A stretch of DNA of 64,000 nt. Source: Cotesia glomerata (lineage: Eukaryota; Arthropoda; Insecta; Hymenoptera; Braconidae). The stretch covers positions 16,121,101 through 16,185,100 of the forward strand of contig NC_058159.1 in assembly GCF_020080835.1 (NCBI RefSeq), written 5' to 3'. This document shows positions 19,684 to 30,837 of this stretch, piece by piece; the first letter of the stretch is position 1; each line of letters begins with the position of its first letter. The position numbers were made by a program, and so were the translations under genes. Below the pieces are notes generated by a model. The model was given only the letters and a program-made list of their open reading frames with translations, had not been told where the DNA came from and made no database searches.

Positions 19684-22600
19684 AGAAGTTGGCCTGTGAC
19701 TTCTCCCCAGGTCAACAGGGAAACAGGGAGAAAACAAGATACTGATTCTAGTGACGGTGTACCAGATCAAGTCATTATTCCAGGACGGCTGGAAGTCAAG
19801 CAGGCAAGTGAAGTTTCTACCTCTACGTCGCTGACTTTTCAGTCGGTACCTGAAATTAATTCAACGCAGTTAGTTGACCTGATTGTGTCACGTACCGAGG
19901 ACCATTGTATGGACTCCTTGTTGGTATTCCAGGTGATATCAATGTTCGAGTACGGTTTATCAGGTTCATGTGAACCCGAGTCAGGAGTTGGCTCGACTGA
20001 TAACTTAAATTTCCTAGGCCAAATGCTGACTGAAGCTGATTCGGAAAGTGAATTAGAGTGGGAAGATGAAGTGGAGCCTGGATTTGAACCCGTAGAAGGG
20101 GCATCGAAGTCGCTTTCTCAAGAACCAGGTCTAGATCGGGACTTGGGAGAGCAGGCAGCCCTGGATATAGCAAGTTCATTTGCTCGTGAAACTTTTATTC
20201 CTAAAATTCTGCAAGATCAACCATTACCTTCGGAGATACAGCTTCGTTTAGCAGCCAGAAAACTTTTTGTTCCTGGTTCGTGCTCTCAGAAACCTGTCGT
20301 CACTGCGAGGATTCCTGTCTCGGTGTGGATTTTTGGAATTAAATTAAATGGGATCCTCGACACTGGTAGCGAAAGGTCCTACATTAATGCCAAAGTTTAT
20401 GATGATGTCAAAGATTATGCCTCAGGGGAGCTGCAAGACGATCAAACTAAAAAAGGAGTTCTGTTGGCCAATCAGACCCTCTGCAAAAGTCTCGGTGGTG
20501 CACCTTTCATCATCCAAGTTGGCTCAGTGGCTGGAGAACAATACCTGAGTGTCCTCGAGAATCTTGGGTACTCATTAGTTCTGGGGATGGATTTCGCTAT
20601 TCAATTTTCTGTCCAAATTGATTGTGAGTCCAAGACATGGAGATTTAAAAACTGTCCAGAGTATTATCCGTTCGAGTTACTTGATTGTAAGGAGAGCAAG
20701 GCGAGACTCCAGTCGATGTCGTCTTCCCAGGATAAAGAGCTCCAAGAATTCTTGGATAGAGAACTGAAGAAGTTTGATGAACTTCCACACCAGGGAGTCA
20801 TGCACATAATAGAACATGAAATTGTCCTCAAGCCAGGAGCTGAGCCAGCGAGAATAAGACCTTACAGGCGAAGTCCAGTAATTAATGAAGAGCTTAACAA
20901 ACAAATTGATGATCTTTTAAAAAAATTTTACATCAGGCCCAGCTATAGTGTTTGGTCCTGTTCCCCTCTGATGGTCGCCAAGGCCAACAACAAGTGGCGG
21001 TTCTGTGTCGATTATCGACCATTGAACCGGGTGACCATTCCTCCAGCACATTCTCTACCAAACATGCTGAGGATCCTGAGTGCTTTACACGGTGCAGTGT
21101 ATATTAGTACGATGGATCTGAAGGAAGCGTTCCACCAAATACGGATGGCTCCAGGCTCTGTACCCTTAACAGCTTTTTCAGTCGAGGGTCGAGGTCAATT
21201 TGAGTGGCTTCGGATGCCCTATGGGTTAGTCGGCGCGCCTAGTACATTCCAGAAGGCGATGGACAGTCTCAAGGAACAGTTCAATAAGCTGCTGGTGGAG
21301 AGAGAATTTCCTTTGAAGTGGGCGGAGCAGGTATTTGCATATCTCGACGACTGGATTGTGATCAGCGAGACGTTTGAAGAACACCTTAAAATCCTGAGTC
21401 TTTTACTGGAGGTCTTTCGGGTATTCGGGCTCCAAATTAATCCAGAGAAATGTAAGTTCTGTCGCCAAGAAGTGAAGTTTTTAGGCTTCATCGTTGATGA
21501 AGGGGGTTTGCACCCAGACCCGGAGAGAATCGCTCCTATTGTTAATTTCCCGCGACCAACCAACCGGAAACAATTACGCAGCTTCTTAGGGCTTATCAAC
21601 TGGTACCACAGGCATTTACAGGACGTTGCTAAGGCCCAGGGGCCTCTCAATAAACTAACGGGGGTCAACACGGAATGGAAATAGGGTGAAGACGAGGAGA
21701 AGTCGTTTCAGGAGTTGAAGCAGGCACTCGTCAACGCCAAGCCATTGGCCGTTCCGAGACCTGGATTGCCATATTACTTGTATACAGATGCATGTGATAC
21801 GGGCCTGGGGGCTTTTCTGGTACAGCGAGACCTGGAGACTAAAAAGGAATACCTCATCATCTGTTTGAGCCGACCACTGAGAGGTGCTGAGACCAGGTAC
21901 ACTACGACGGAGAAGGAGTGTCTGGCAGTTGTCTGGGCTGTGAGAAAGTTAAGGTGCTACCTAGAAGGAGCCCCTTTCACCGTAGTCACCGATCACGCAG
22001 CTCTCCAGTGGCTTCATTCCTTGCGAGACCCTAACGGACGACTGGCCAGGTGGTCCGTAGAACTGTTTTCCAATCAGATCACTGTAGAATACCAGCGGGG
22101 TACAGCTAATGAGGGTCCGGACGCTCTTTCTAGGATGCATGAAGATAATCCACCAGAGGACTGGTTAGAGGTCAAGAAGCAACTCCAAGACATACAATTT
22201 GTTCACATCCAGGTGACCAACTGGTACGACTTAAAATTTAACAACGTACGCCGAAATCCAGGTAATTTTCCTGAGTGGAAAATTGAGGATGATAAATTAT
22301 ATTATCATCGTCCGGATCCTTTTAAATCCATCCTGGAGGATGAGCATGCATGGAAAACTGTAGTAAAAGAGCCAGAGATTCTAGGCATACTACAGAGGAA
22401 CCATGAAGAACCTGACGCTGGTCACCAAGGCAGGAACAAAATGTATGAACGTCTGAGGGTCGATTTTTACTGGCCCGGGATGTTCAAGGATGTTGAAGAT
22501 TTCGTCGAGGCGTGTGAGGTCTGTAAAAAGGTCAAATATAATCAGAAGGCTTCTCAAGCTCCTCATCAAACGAGACAACCCATAAGACCCTGGGCCGTCG

Positions 22601-23475
22601 TGGCGGCTGACGTCACTGGGCCTTTTACCAGGTCGAAGCGAGGAAATCAATATGTGTTGGTTATACAAGACCTCTACACGAGATTTGCGGAATTTCACCC
22701 TTTAAGGTGGTGTACTGGCTCGACAGTCCTGGAGGCTTTTAAGAAGACTTTTTCTCTTCGGGGATACCCGCTATTTCTCGTCTCCGATAACGGGAAGGAA
22801 TTCGTTAATAGCCAGATCCAGGATTTCCTAGTGACGGTCGGAGTAAAATTTACTCCCGTGGCCGTCGCTCACCCGCAGGCAAATCCTGTAGAAAGGATTA
22901 ATCGGACCTTAAAGCCGATGCTGAGAGCCTATATCCATAAAGACCAGACTCAGTGGGACGAGCATTTGGGAGAATTTCAACTCGCATATAATAGTTCACA
23001 TCACTCGTCACTGAGATTGTCGCCGTACTATCTCGTTCACGGACAGGAGCCGCGTTTATCAGGCAACGTGACTGACTTAGATCTTTCAGGCATAAATTTA
23101 ACAGACTCAGATTGGGGAAAAAGAATACAGAGGCTAGACGAACTCAGGCATAAAGTCGAGGAAGTTATGCGCAAAGAAAATGAGAGGCAGGCTAGCTATA
23201 AAAATACGGGTCGCGAGGTACCGGAAATACACGTGGGGGATGTCGTGTATTATCCGAACAGAAAGCTCAGTAATAAGGGTAAAGGGTATTGTGCTAGTTT
23301 GGGAACAAAGTATCTAGGGCCCGCGACCGTAGTTAAGATCGTTAGTCCTCTTGTTGGTGAATTAAAAAATGGGGCCGGAAAATCTTTAGGAGCTCATTAT
23401 ATCCCAGACTTGAAAATTCCGCGTCGCAGTAGTCGTAAGGCCAAAACCAATAACTCTGGCGAGGGCAAAGTCTAA
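19684..23475 (+). CDS. pol: Element A Pol: protease, RT, RNase H, integrase
   Basis: In phase with gag, with no ATG needed. The first ~170 residues after the gag stop are acidic and have no recognised domain. The protease active site is ILDTGSERSY (about 20350). RT includes FCVDYRPLNRVTIP, STMDLKEAFHQI and catalytic YLDD (about 21340). An in-frame TAG at 21682-21684 falls between RT and RNase H, where the family usually has Trp. RNase H has YTDACDTGLGAF, TEKECLAVVWA and VVTDHAALQWL. Integrase has an HHCC zinc site (H..H..CEVC), DD35E residues in ADVTGP, VSDNGKEF and NPVERINR, then a GPY/F-like C-terminus (KYLGPATVV). It copies RNA to DNA and integrates it with a 4-bp target duplication. Apart from the two TAG codons the 5.9-kb gag-pol frame is open. 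Confidence 0.93.
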
Positions 23476-23491
23476 CTCTTTTATTTTACAG

Positions 23492-24883
23492 ATGCCGAGG
23501 AAGGATGATAAAGATCAGGGAGCAGGCAAGGGTGGTCGGAAGCCCAGAAGTCGCTCTCCAGGTAACCAGGACGCTAGAGCAGGGGCCGATCAGCGTCAGG
23601 CGGTGTTTCAACGCTTAGGCAGGCAAGTGCAGCAGTTAGCACCGGTTGACAGACGAGGTGAAGGAAGTGGGACTAGTACGCGAGCTGATGTTGCTCCAAG
23701 GTCGACGAGGAAGGAACAGAGGAGAGCTCATCTCGCCAAGATCCTGAAGGCGGGTAATGTTGACCCGGAGGGGGCCTGGAGACTTTGGAGAGCCGGTGCG
23801 ACTCCCCAGGAGTTCGGGAGGTATGGTGGACGGGAAACGTTACTTCCCCCGATGCCTGAAGAATTTCGAGACGGAGAGATAGAGGGTGTGTCGGAGCCCC
23901 CTCGCGTCCCCGAAGTCAGCGTAGCTCAAGAAGTCGCTGCTCTAGAGCCTCCGGTCGTTCAAGCCGCCTCTGTCGTTGGACGCCAGAGACCTGTGAGCCC
24001 ACCTAAGTCTCCCGCATCAACAGCTGAAGTGACATTTGTGCCAATGTTTCGTCCGAGTGCACTTCCAGCCCGTTTCCGAGGACCAATGAACTTCGCTCAA
24101 CCCGTTCCGGAACCATTTTTCTCAGTGAGGCCTATTATGCCAGCCCCGCTGTCGCCAGGGTCGTGTGGCCGGTTCATGGTCCCAATCTTGAAGCCATTGC
24201 CACGTAGGAGCCCATGGAAGAGGCTGGGACCCCCACCCAAGGTACCAGGGTTTCCCGTTGGTCCTACATCGACCGCACGGGGACCACAATCGGAGGCAAG
24301 TATGGAGATTCATCCTCAGGAGTCTGACAGAAGTCGGGGTGTCCAGGCAGTCAGACTGGGAGATGTCCCTTTGATTAGGTCGACAAGTCCGCCACCTCCA
24401 GCTTCGCCGGCAGGAGGGTCTCCAGGAGCAGCAGTGCTAGATACACCTGGACGACCAGCTTTCAAGGCGTCTGTTTTGGCCTCTCAGATACCGGTAATCG
24501 TAATTGACCTACCTCATCAACAACCTGAGGAAGGATGGCAGGAGGAGGCAAGAGCCCTCCCTGAAGCGGTACCAGCGATTGTCCTCGAGAGACCTTTACC
24601 AGAAGGTATCCCGGAACCGCTGTATCTGGAAAAACAAGCCCGAGCACAACGCCAACAACTGGCTAACCATCTGGTGATCAAGAAAAAAAAGAAGAAGAAG
24701 AAGAAGAATCGAGGTCCCAGGCAACTCCAATTGGATGATTATGAAGGAGGAGACCGTTCCCCCCAAACCGATTCAGGGAACGAGGAAGTCCGGGCCTTCG
24801 ATGACTCAGTCCCTCCGGTCGACGACGAGGACTATATCCAAATTGACGAAGGGTTTGAAGATGAAGATTTTCTTTTTGAATAA
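23492..24883 (+). CDS. Element A third ORF, unknown function, env position
   Basis: 463 aa from ATG 23492, 16 bp after the pol stop. The ATG is preceded directly by a strong splice acceptor (CTTTTATTTTACAG|ATG), so a spliced subgenomic mRNA is likely, as for env in errantiviruses. The protein does not look like an envelope: there is no signal peptide, no transmembrane helix, few cysteines and no furin site with a fusion peptide. Residues 1-90 are basic (Arg/Lys/Gln-rich). The middle (~120-330) is Pro/Ala-rich with many PP and SPP motifs. A run of nine Lys follows (encoded by an AAG-rich tract at about 24683-24708), then a strongly acidic tail ending DEDFLFE. A nucleic-acid-binding or nuclear role is possible but unproven. 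No homologue was recognised. Confidence 0.85.
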   Translation: MPRKDDKDQGAGKGGRKPRSRSPGNQDARAGADQRQAVFQRLGRQVQQLAPVDRRGEGSGTSTRADVAPRSTRKEQRRAHLAKILKAGNVDPEGAWRLWRAGATPQEFGRYGGRETLLPPMPEEFRDGEIEGVSEPPRVPEVSVAQEVAALEPPVVQAASVVGRQRPVSPPKSPASTAEVTFVPMFRPSALPARFRGPMNFAQPVPEPFFSVRPIMPAPLSPGSCGRFMVPILKPLPRRSPWKRLGPPPKVPGFPVGPTSTARGPQSEASMEIHPQESDRSRGVQAVRLGDVPLIRSTSPPPPASPAGGSPGAAVLDTPGRPAFKASVLASQIPVIVIDLPHQQPEEGWQEEARALPEAVPAIVLERPLPEGIPEPLYLEKQARAQRQQLANHLVIKKKKKKKKKNRGPRQLQLDDYEGGDRSPQTDSGNEEVRAFDDSVPPVDDEDYIQIDEGFEDEDFLFE

Positions 24884-24982
24884 TTATGAATAAAGGGTGC
24901 TTTCTTCCAACTCCGTTGTGTTTTCTCAACCCAGTCCCAGGCAAGGCGAGTACCTGGGATCACAGCGCCCTGGTGAAGGTCT

Positions 24983-24994
24983 GGAGGGGAGGAG
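24983..24994 (+). other. Polypurine tract of element A
   Basis: GGAGGGGAGGAG directly before the 3' LTR, the expected primer for plus-strand DNA synthesis. Confidence 0.85.
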
Positions 24995-27723
24995 TGTAAC
25001 AGAGTACACGGGGCCTTCTTTACCCAGAGAAGGTCTCCAACCCGCGTGAGTTAGTTATCGACTGATCCCCCAGAGCGCTGTGCTCCGAAGTACTCGCGCC
25101 TCTAGCTATAAGTTAGTGAGTAAGTCCCTGAGAGGGAAACGCCGGCGAGGAGAGTGAGTGGGGGAGACGGAGCGAAGAAAGAAACGTACCGACAAAGCTC
25201 AGAAGATTCATTGTGACCGAACAGTCAAATCTAACGGTCGCACAAAAGTTAACAAACATCAAAGCACAGGTAATTATTTTTATTTCGCTCAAGATATAGT
25301 GGAACGAAGCGATACTAATCAATTAATTTATTGCTTGCTAGGCCTTCTGCCAGCTTGCGTAAATTGATTTTAATTAGTGATAATTTCTAATGCTTATTTG
25401 CGGTTACAGATTTTGTAAAGTATCCGGGGAACGAGTGACGGTGACCTGGGTCTCGCCGCCAAGTAGATTCATCCACCAAAGAGGGACTTGTACCAGCAAC
25501 GACGACAAGAAGTTGTAGCTCCTCGAGGGAGTTCATTAGCGTCGTAAAGGAAAACTCCAGGTACAAATAAAATGTCTCAATAATATCTTGGTGGTGCGCC
25601 ATCAGCCAGGCATTGAAGTCGGCTGAAGGTCATCGTCATTTCACGTTCGGTCACAATCATTAGTTTAAGTATTATATCGTAGAATTTACTTAATTATTAT
25701 ATTGAAATTTATTTATTAGAATTTACTTGGAATATTATTTGGGATATTATTTAAAGAATTATTTAAAATATTGTTTAGAATATTCTTTAGGAGGTTAGTA
25801 AGAATTTATTAAAAATAAAATTCAGAATGAAATTAAGAAAAGTCCAGAATAAAATTAAAAATGAAGTTAAGAACAAGTCAGGGATAATTACTAAATATTT
25901 AATTAACAAAACCAGGAATTATTTCGGATTGTTAATTAACTACGTAGGCAGAGTTTGGACTGACTTTACCAGGAATAATTTCGGTTGGTCATTTCATGAC
26001 TTCGGTGCCATGTAGAACAAAATGTCGTTGATAATCGAGTTGGTCGGATTTATTGAATTAATTGCTTGAAATAAAATCAGTAAAATGTTTTAGAGGAACT
26101 TTAGTAAAAATCATTTGAAGTAAAATTTATTAAATTCGGGAAAGTAATTTATAATAAAATTAAATTGTTTAAAATAAAATCATTTGCAATAAATTTAGAA
26201 TCAGTCAAAATTGCTAGAAAATTGTTCGTGTAAATTTGTTAATTAAAAGTAGAAAATAAAACTTGTAAAAATTCGTCAGAGAAAAAATTACACCAAAAAC
26301 TTGCGACAGAGACGCAAGACCGAGCAAGAGCGTCAGCCATCTTGTCCCGCGCGAAGCACTGAGTAGAGGACACTCAAAGTCGAGACTAAAATCGTACCGT
26401 GTTGCTAGGCAGAAAATAATCCTCGAATAAAAGAAAATAAAATAAATGCTAAGTTTGTCGTGCAACACAATAGAACGTAAAATAAAATAATGTAGAGAAA
26501 ATAAAACTCGATTATTGAATGACAAGTAAAACAGTTTAGTAAAAATTAATTACATAAAATCAATTGATGAATTTTAGTTGATAACAAATTAAGTTCTTAA
26601 TTAAATAAAATAATCTGGACACAAATTAGAAATATTCGGAGAACAACCAAATAAATCATTGATAAATTCTGGTAAAATAAATTATCCAAAGTAAAATAAT
26701 TTAACACAACAACTTATGAAATAAATTAAGTGAGTTCAATAAGAATAAAATTTCGTAAATCTCGGATTTAACCAACATTGTTGGCAGATTATTAAGACCT
26801 CTGTCATTAGATTTTAATCTATTAATTCAAGATACGAAGACCTCTTGTAATTAAATATTTATTGTTGTATTATTAAGACTACGGCAATAAATTAGTTAAT
26901 GATTTTAATTTGAAATTTGGAATTGGATTAGGATTTATGAAACAAGTTAGGAACTCGGATTTAGCAAATTAATGAATGGAATAAATGGATCTAGGTATTA
27001 AATCGGATTTCATTTAATTTTGGGAAGTTAATTTTTGTTAAATTGGGAAATAAATATATAAATTTTAATCTGTAAAATCTGGGGAAATATTTAGTGTGTT
27101 TGGAAATTTAATTAATAGTGTGGGTAGGGTAGTATTAAGTATTGTAGTGTTGCCTAGGGATTCATGGTATCCTCCTCTGCTTCCTGGGCACACTTAGAGT
27201 CCTTTGCATAGACGCCCGGGTCGGGGGTGCAATAGGCATAAGTATTTTAAACAAATATTGTGGGTGTGTGTGGAATAGAAAATATTATTGCAGTGTAGCC
27301 TAGGGATTCATGGTATCCTCCTCTGCTTCCTGGGCGCACTTAGAAGCCGTTGTATAGACGCCGGATTTGGGGTACAACGGTAGTAAGATAGAAACCGCGG
27401 TATAGACGCTCCATATGAGGGTACCGTCCGGGAATAGACACTATGATAGAAACCGTGATAGGACGCTCCATAAGAGGATATCGTCGGGATTAAGTTGTTT
27501 TGATATTTTGTAAGGGGTTTTATTGTGTATTAAGGGTTGGTTAAATAAAATGGATTGTAAAAATGAATTTCTTGTTATAATTTCTGTTTCCTTCCTGACA
27601 ATCTCTTACGACCCTGAGTGTTCACTCCATGTTCTGGGCCAGTTTCTGGATACTGGGGGAAAAATCCAGTGGCGCCTTAAATAAATTAAGAGGCGACCAA
27701 GAGAGCGGTGGATCCTCGTTTCA
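24995..27723 (+). repeat. Element A 3' LTR
   Basis: Begins TGTAACAGAGTACACGG and ends TGGATCCTCGTTTCA, 2729 bp. Nearly identical to the 5' LTR, but with a duplicated ~146-bp unit around 27160-27340, both copies starting GCCTAGGGATTCATGG. The extra unit carries a fourth hairpin (stem TTGCA 27204-27208 with TGCAA 27228-27232). Confidence 0.95.
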
Positions 27724-27727
27724 ACTT

Positions 27728-28032
27728 ATAAACTAACAACTTATTACCTAGTGACGCGGAGAATTGACGGCGAAATAAACGATATTTACAAACGACCCTT
27801 TTTCCAAACGACGATACAATGACTAGCTGGGATGTTCTAACGGACGGTCTCCCACAACCTGGTTACAACTAGTTGGGCTTTTTCAGAACGAACAGTCTCC
27901 CACACCTGCCTAAAACTAATCGGGCTTTTTCAGAACGAACGGTCTCTCACACCTGCCTAAAACTAATTGGGCTTTTTTAGAACGAACGGTCTCCCACACC
28001 TGCCTAAAACTAAACTTAATCCTGCAGTACCC
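27728..28032 (-). mobile_element. LTR family B, copy B1, segment 2 of 3, with tandem repeat
   Basis: Continues segment 1 after element A. It contains about four tandem ~58-bp units (about 27828-28015) of the type GGGCTTTTTCAGAACGAACG ... TCTCCCACACCTGCCTAAAA, in which GGG and CCC can pair. It ends GCAGTACCC at the insertion point of solo LTR A2 (TSD ACCC, 28029-28032 and 30838-30841). Confidence 0.7.
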
Positions 28033-30837
28033 TGAAACGGGGATCCACCGCTCTCTTGGTCGCCTCTTAATTTATTTAAGACGCCACTGGATTTTTTCCA
28101 CAGTATCCAGAAACTGGCCCAGAACATGGAGTGAACACTCAGGGTCGTAAGAGATTGTCAGGAAGGAAACAGAAATTATAACAAGAAATTCATTTTTACA
28201 ATCCATTTTATTTAACCAACCCTTAATACACAATAAAACCCCTTACAAAATATCAAAACAACTTAATCCCGACGATATCCTCTTATGGAGCGTCCTATCA
28301 CGGTTTCTATCATAGTGTCTATTCCCGAACAGTACCCTCATATGGAGCGTCTATACCGCGGTTTCTATCTTACTACCGTTGTACCCCAAATCCAGCGTCT
28401 ATACAACGGCTTCTAAGTGCGCCCAGGAAGCAGAGGAGGATACCATGAATCCCTAGGCTACACTGCAATAATATTTTCTATTCCACACACACCCACAATA
28501 TTTATTTAAAATACTTATGCCTATTGCACCCCCGACCCGGGCGTCTATGCAAAGGACTCTAAGTGTGCCCAGGAAGCAGAGGATGATACCATGAATCCCT
28601 AGGCAACACTACAATACTTAACACTAACCCACCCACTCTATTAATTAAATTTCCAAACACACTAAATATTTCCCCGGACTTTACAGATTAAAATTTATAT
28701 ATTTATTTTCCAATTTAACAAAAATTAAGTTCCCAAAATTAAATGAAATCCAATTTAATACCTAGATCCATTTATTCCATTCATTAATTTGCTAAATCTG
28801 AGTTCCCAACTTGTTTCATAAATCCTAATCCAATTCCAAATTTCAAATTAAAATCATTAACTAATTTATTGCCGTGGTCTGAATAATACAACAATAAATA
28901 TTTAATTACAAGAGGTCTTCGTATCTTGAATTAATAGATTAAAATCTAATGACAGAGGTCTTAATAATCTGCCAACAATGTTGGTTAAATCCGAGATTTA
29001 CGAAATTTTATTCTTATTGAATTTACTTAATTTATTTCATAAGTTGTTGTGTTAAATTATTTTACTTTGGATAATTTATTTTATCAGAATTTTATAAATC
29101 CATTTTACTAAGTTATTTTAATTTATTTAATTTATTTTACCAGAATTTATTAAATATTTTATTAGATCGTTTATAATTTTAGTCCGAATCGTTTTCCCAG
29201 AATTTAAGAATTATTTGTTTAATTAAGAACTTAATTTTTATTAACTAAAATTTCATCATTTGATTTTGTTTAATTTATTTTGACTTAACTATTTTACTTG
29301 TCCTTGAATAACCGAGTTTATTTTACCTAAATTATTTCCTTTTACTTTCTATTGTGTTTGCTTGTAAAACTTAGTATTTATTTTATTTTATTCTATTTTA
29401 ACTGAGGATTATATTCTGCCTAGCAAAACCGTAAGATTTTAGTCTCGACTTTGAGTGTCCTCTACTCAGTGCTTCGCGCGGGACAAGATGGCTGACGCTC
29501 TTGCTCGGTCTTGCGTCTCTGTCGCAAGTTTTTGGTGTAATTTTTTCTCTGACGAATTTTTACAAGTTTTATTTTCTACTTTTAATTAACAAATTTACAC
29601 GAACAATTTTCTAGCAATTTTGACTGATTCTAAATTTATTGCAAATGATTTTATTTTAAACAATTTAATTTTATTATAAATTACTTTCCCGAATTTAATA
29701 AATTTTACTTCAAATGATTTTTACTAAAGTTCCTCTAAAACATTTTACTGATTTTATTTTAAGCAATTAATTAAATAAATCCGACCAACTCGATTATCAA
29801 CGACATTTTGTTCTACATGGCACCGAAGTCATGAGATGACCAACCGAAATTATTCCTGGTAAAGTCAGTCCAAACTCTGCCTACGTAGTTTATTAACAAT
29901 CCGAAATAATTCCTGGTTTTGTTAATTATAATTTACTAGTTATAATAATAGTTAATTAACTATTTAGTAATTATTCCTGGCTTGCTTTTAACTTCATTTT
30001 TAATTTTATTCTGGACTTTTCTTAATTTTATTCTGAATTTTATTTTAAATAAATTCTTAATAACCTCCTAAAGAATATTCTAAACAATATTTTAAATAAT
30101 ACTTTAAATAATATCCCAAATAATATTCCAAGTAAATTCTAATAAATAAATTTCAATATAATAATTAAGTAAATTCTACGACATAATACTTAAACTAATG
30201 ATTGTGACCGAACGTGAAATGGCGATGACCTTCAGCCGACTTCAATGCCTGGCTGATACCGCACCACCAAGATATTATTGAGACATTCTATTTGTACCTG
30301 GAGTTTTCCTTTACGACGCTAATGAACTCCCTCGAGGAGCTACAACTTCTTGTCGTCGTTGCTGGTACAAGTCCCTCCTTGGTGGATGAATCTACTTGGC
30401 GGCGAGACCCAGGTCACCGTCACTCGTTCCTCGACTACTTTACAAAATCTGTAACCGCAAATAAGCATTAGAAATTATCACTAATTAAAATCAATTTACG
30501 CAAGCTGGCAGAAGGCCTAGCAAGCAATAAATTAATTGATTTGTATCGCTTCGTTCCACTGTATCTTGAGCGAAATAAAAATAATTACCTGTGCTTTGTT
30601 TTGGAAAAATTTGCATCTCGTCCATTCGAGCTACTCAGTCACAATGATTCTTACCAAATTTAGTTCTACACTTATTGCTCCCTCTGCTTTCCCCACTACT
30701 ACTACGCCGGCTTCTCCACCTTGGAGCCTTTCTTACTAGCTCTAAACGAGCTTTAGATCACAGCGCACTGTGAGCAGTCGATAAATAACTGGGTACTGAA
30801 ATAGAGGAATTTACCGAGTAACGATCACTCCGTTACA
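28033..30837 (-). mobile_element. Solo LTR of element A family (copy A2)
   Basis: Inverted LTR: starts TGAAACGGGGATCCACCG and ends CACTCCGTTACA, with 4-bp duplication ACCC on both sides and no internal genes. It has both copies of the 146-bp tandem unit, like the 3' LTR. It is more diverged from the element A LTRs than these are from each other, with small indels near 29090-29240 and a different 5' part (30590-30837). Confidence 0.9.

Larger units (their letters stand above)
14333..27723 (+). mobile_element. Complete Ty3/gypsy LTR retrotransposon, element A
   Basis: A 13.4-kb element flanked by the 4-bp duplication ACTT. Order: 5' LTR 14333-16915, PBS at 16917, gag, pol (protease, RT, RNase H, integrase), a third ORF, purine tract, 3' LTR 24995-27723. 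By-eye comparison of the two LTRs shows about 15 substitutions over 2.58 kb (about 0.6%), so the insertion is young. Domain order RT-RNaseH-IN assigns it to Ty3/gypsy. LTRs of 2.6-2.7 kb and an extra ORF after pol are unusual for the group. Confidence 0.95.

Noticed and set aside
23492..24883. Calling ORF3 an env gene
   Set aside because: Position and the splice acceptor fit, but there is no signal peptide, membrane anchor or fusion motif.
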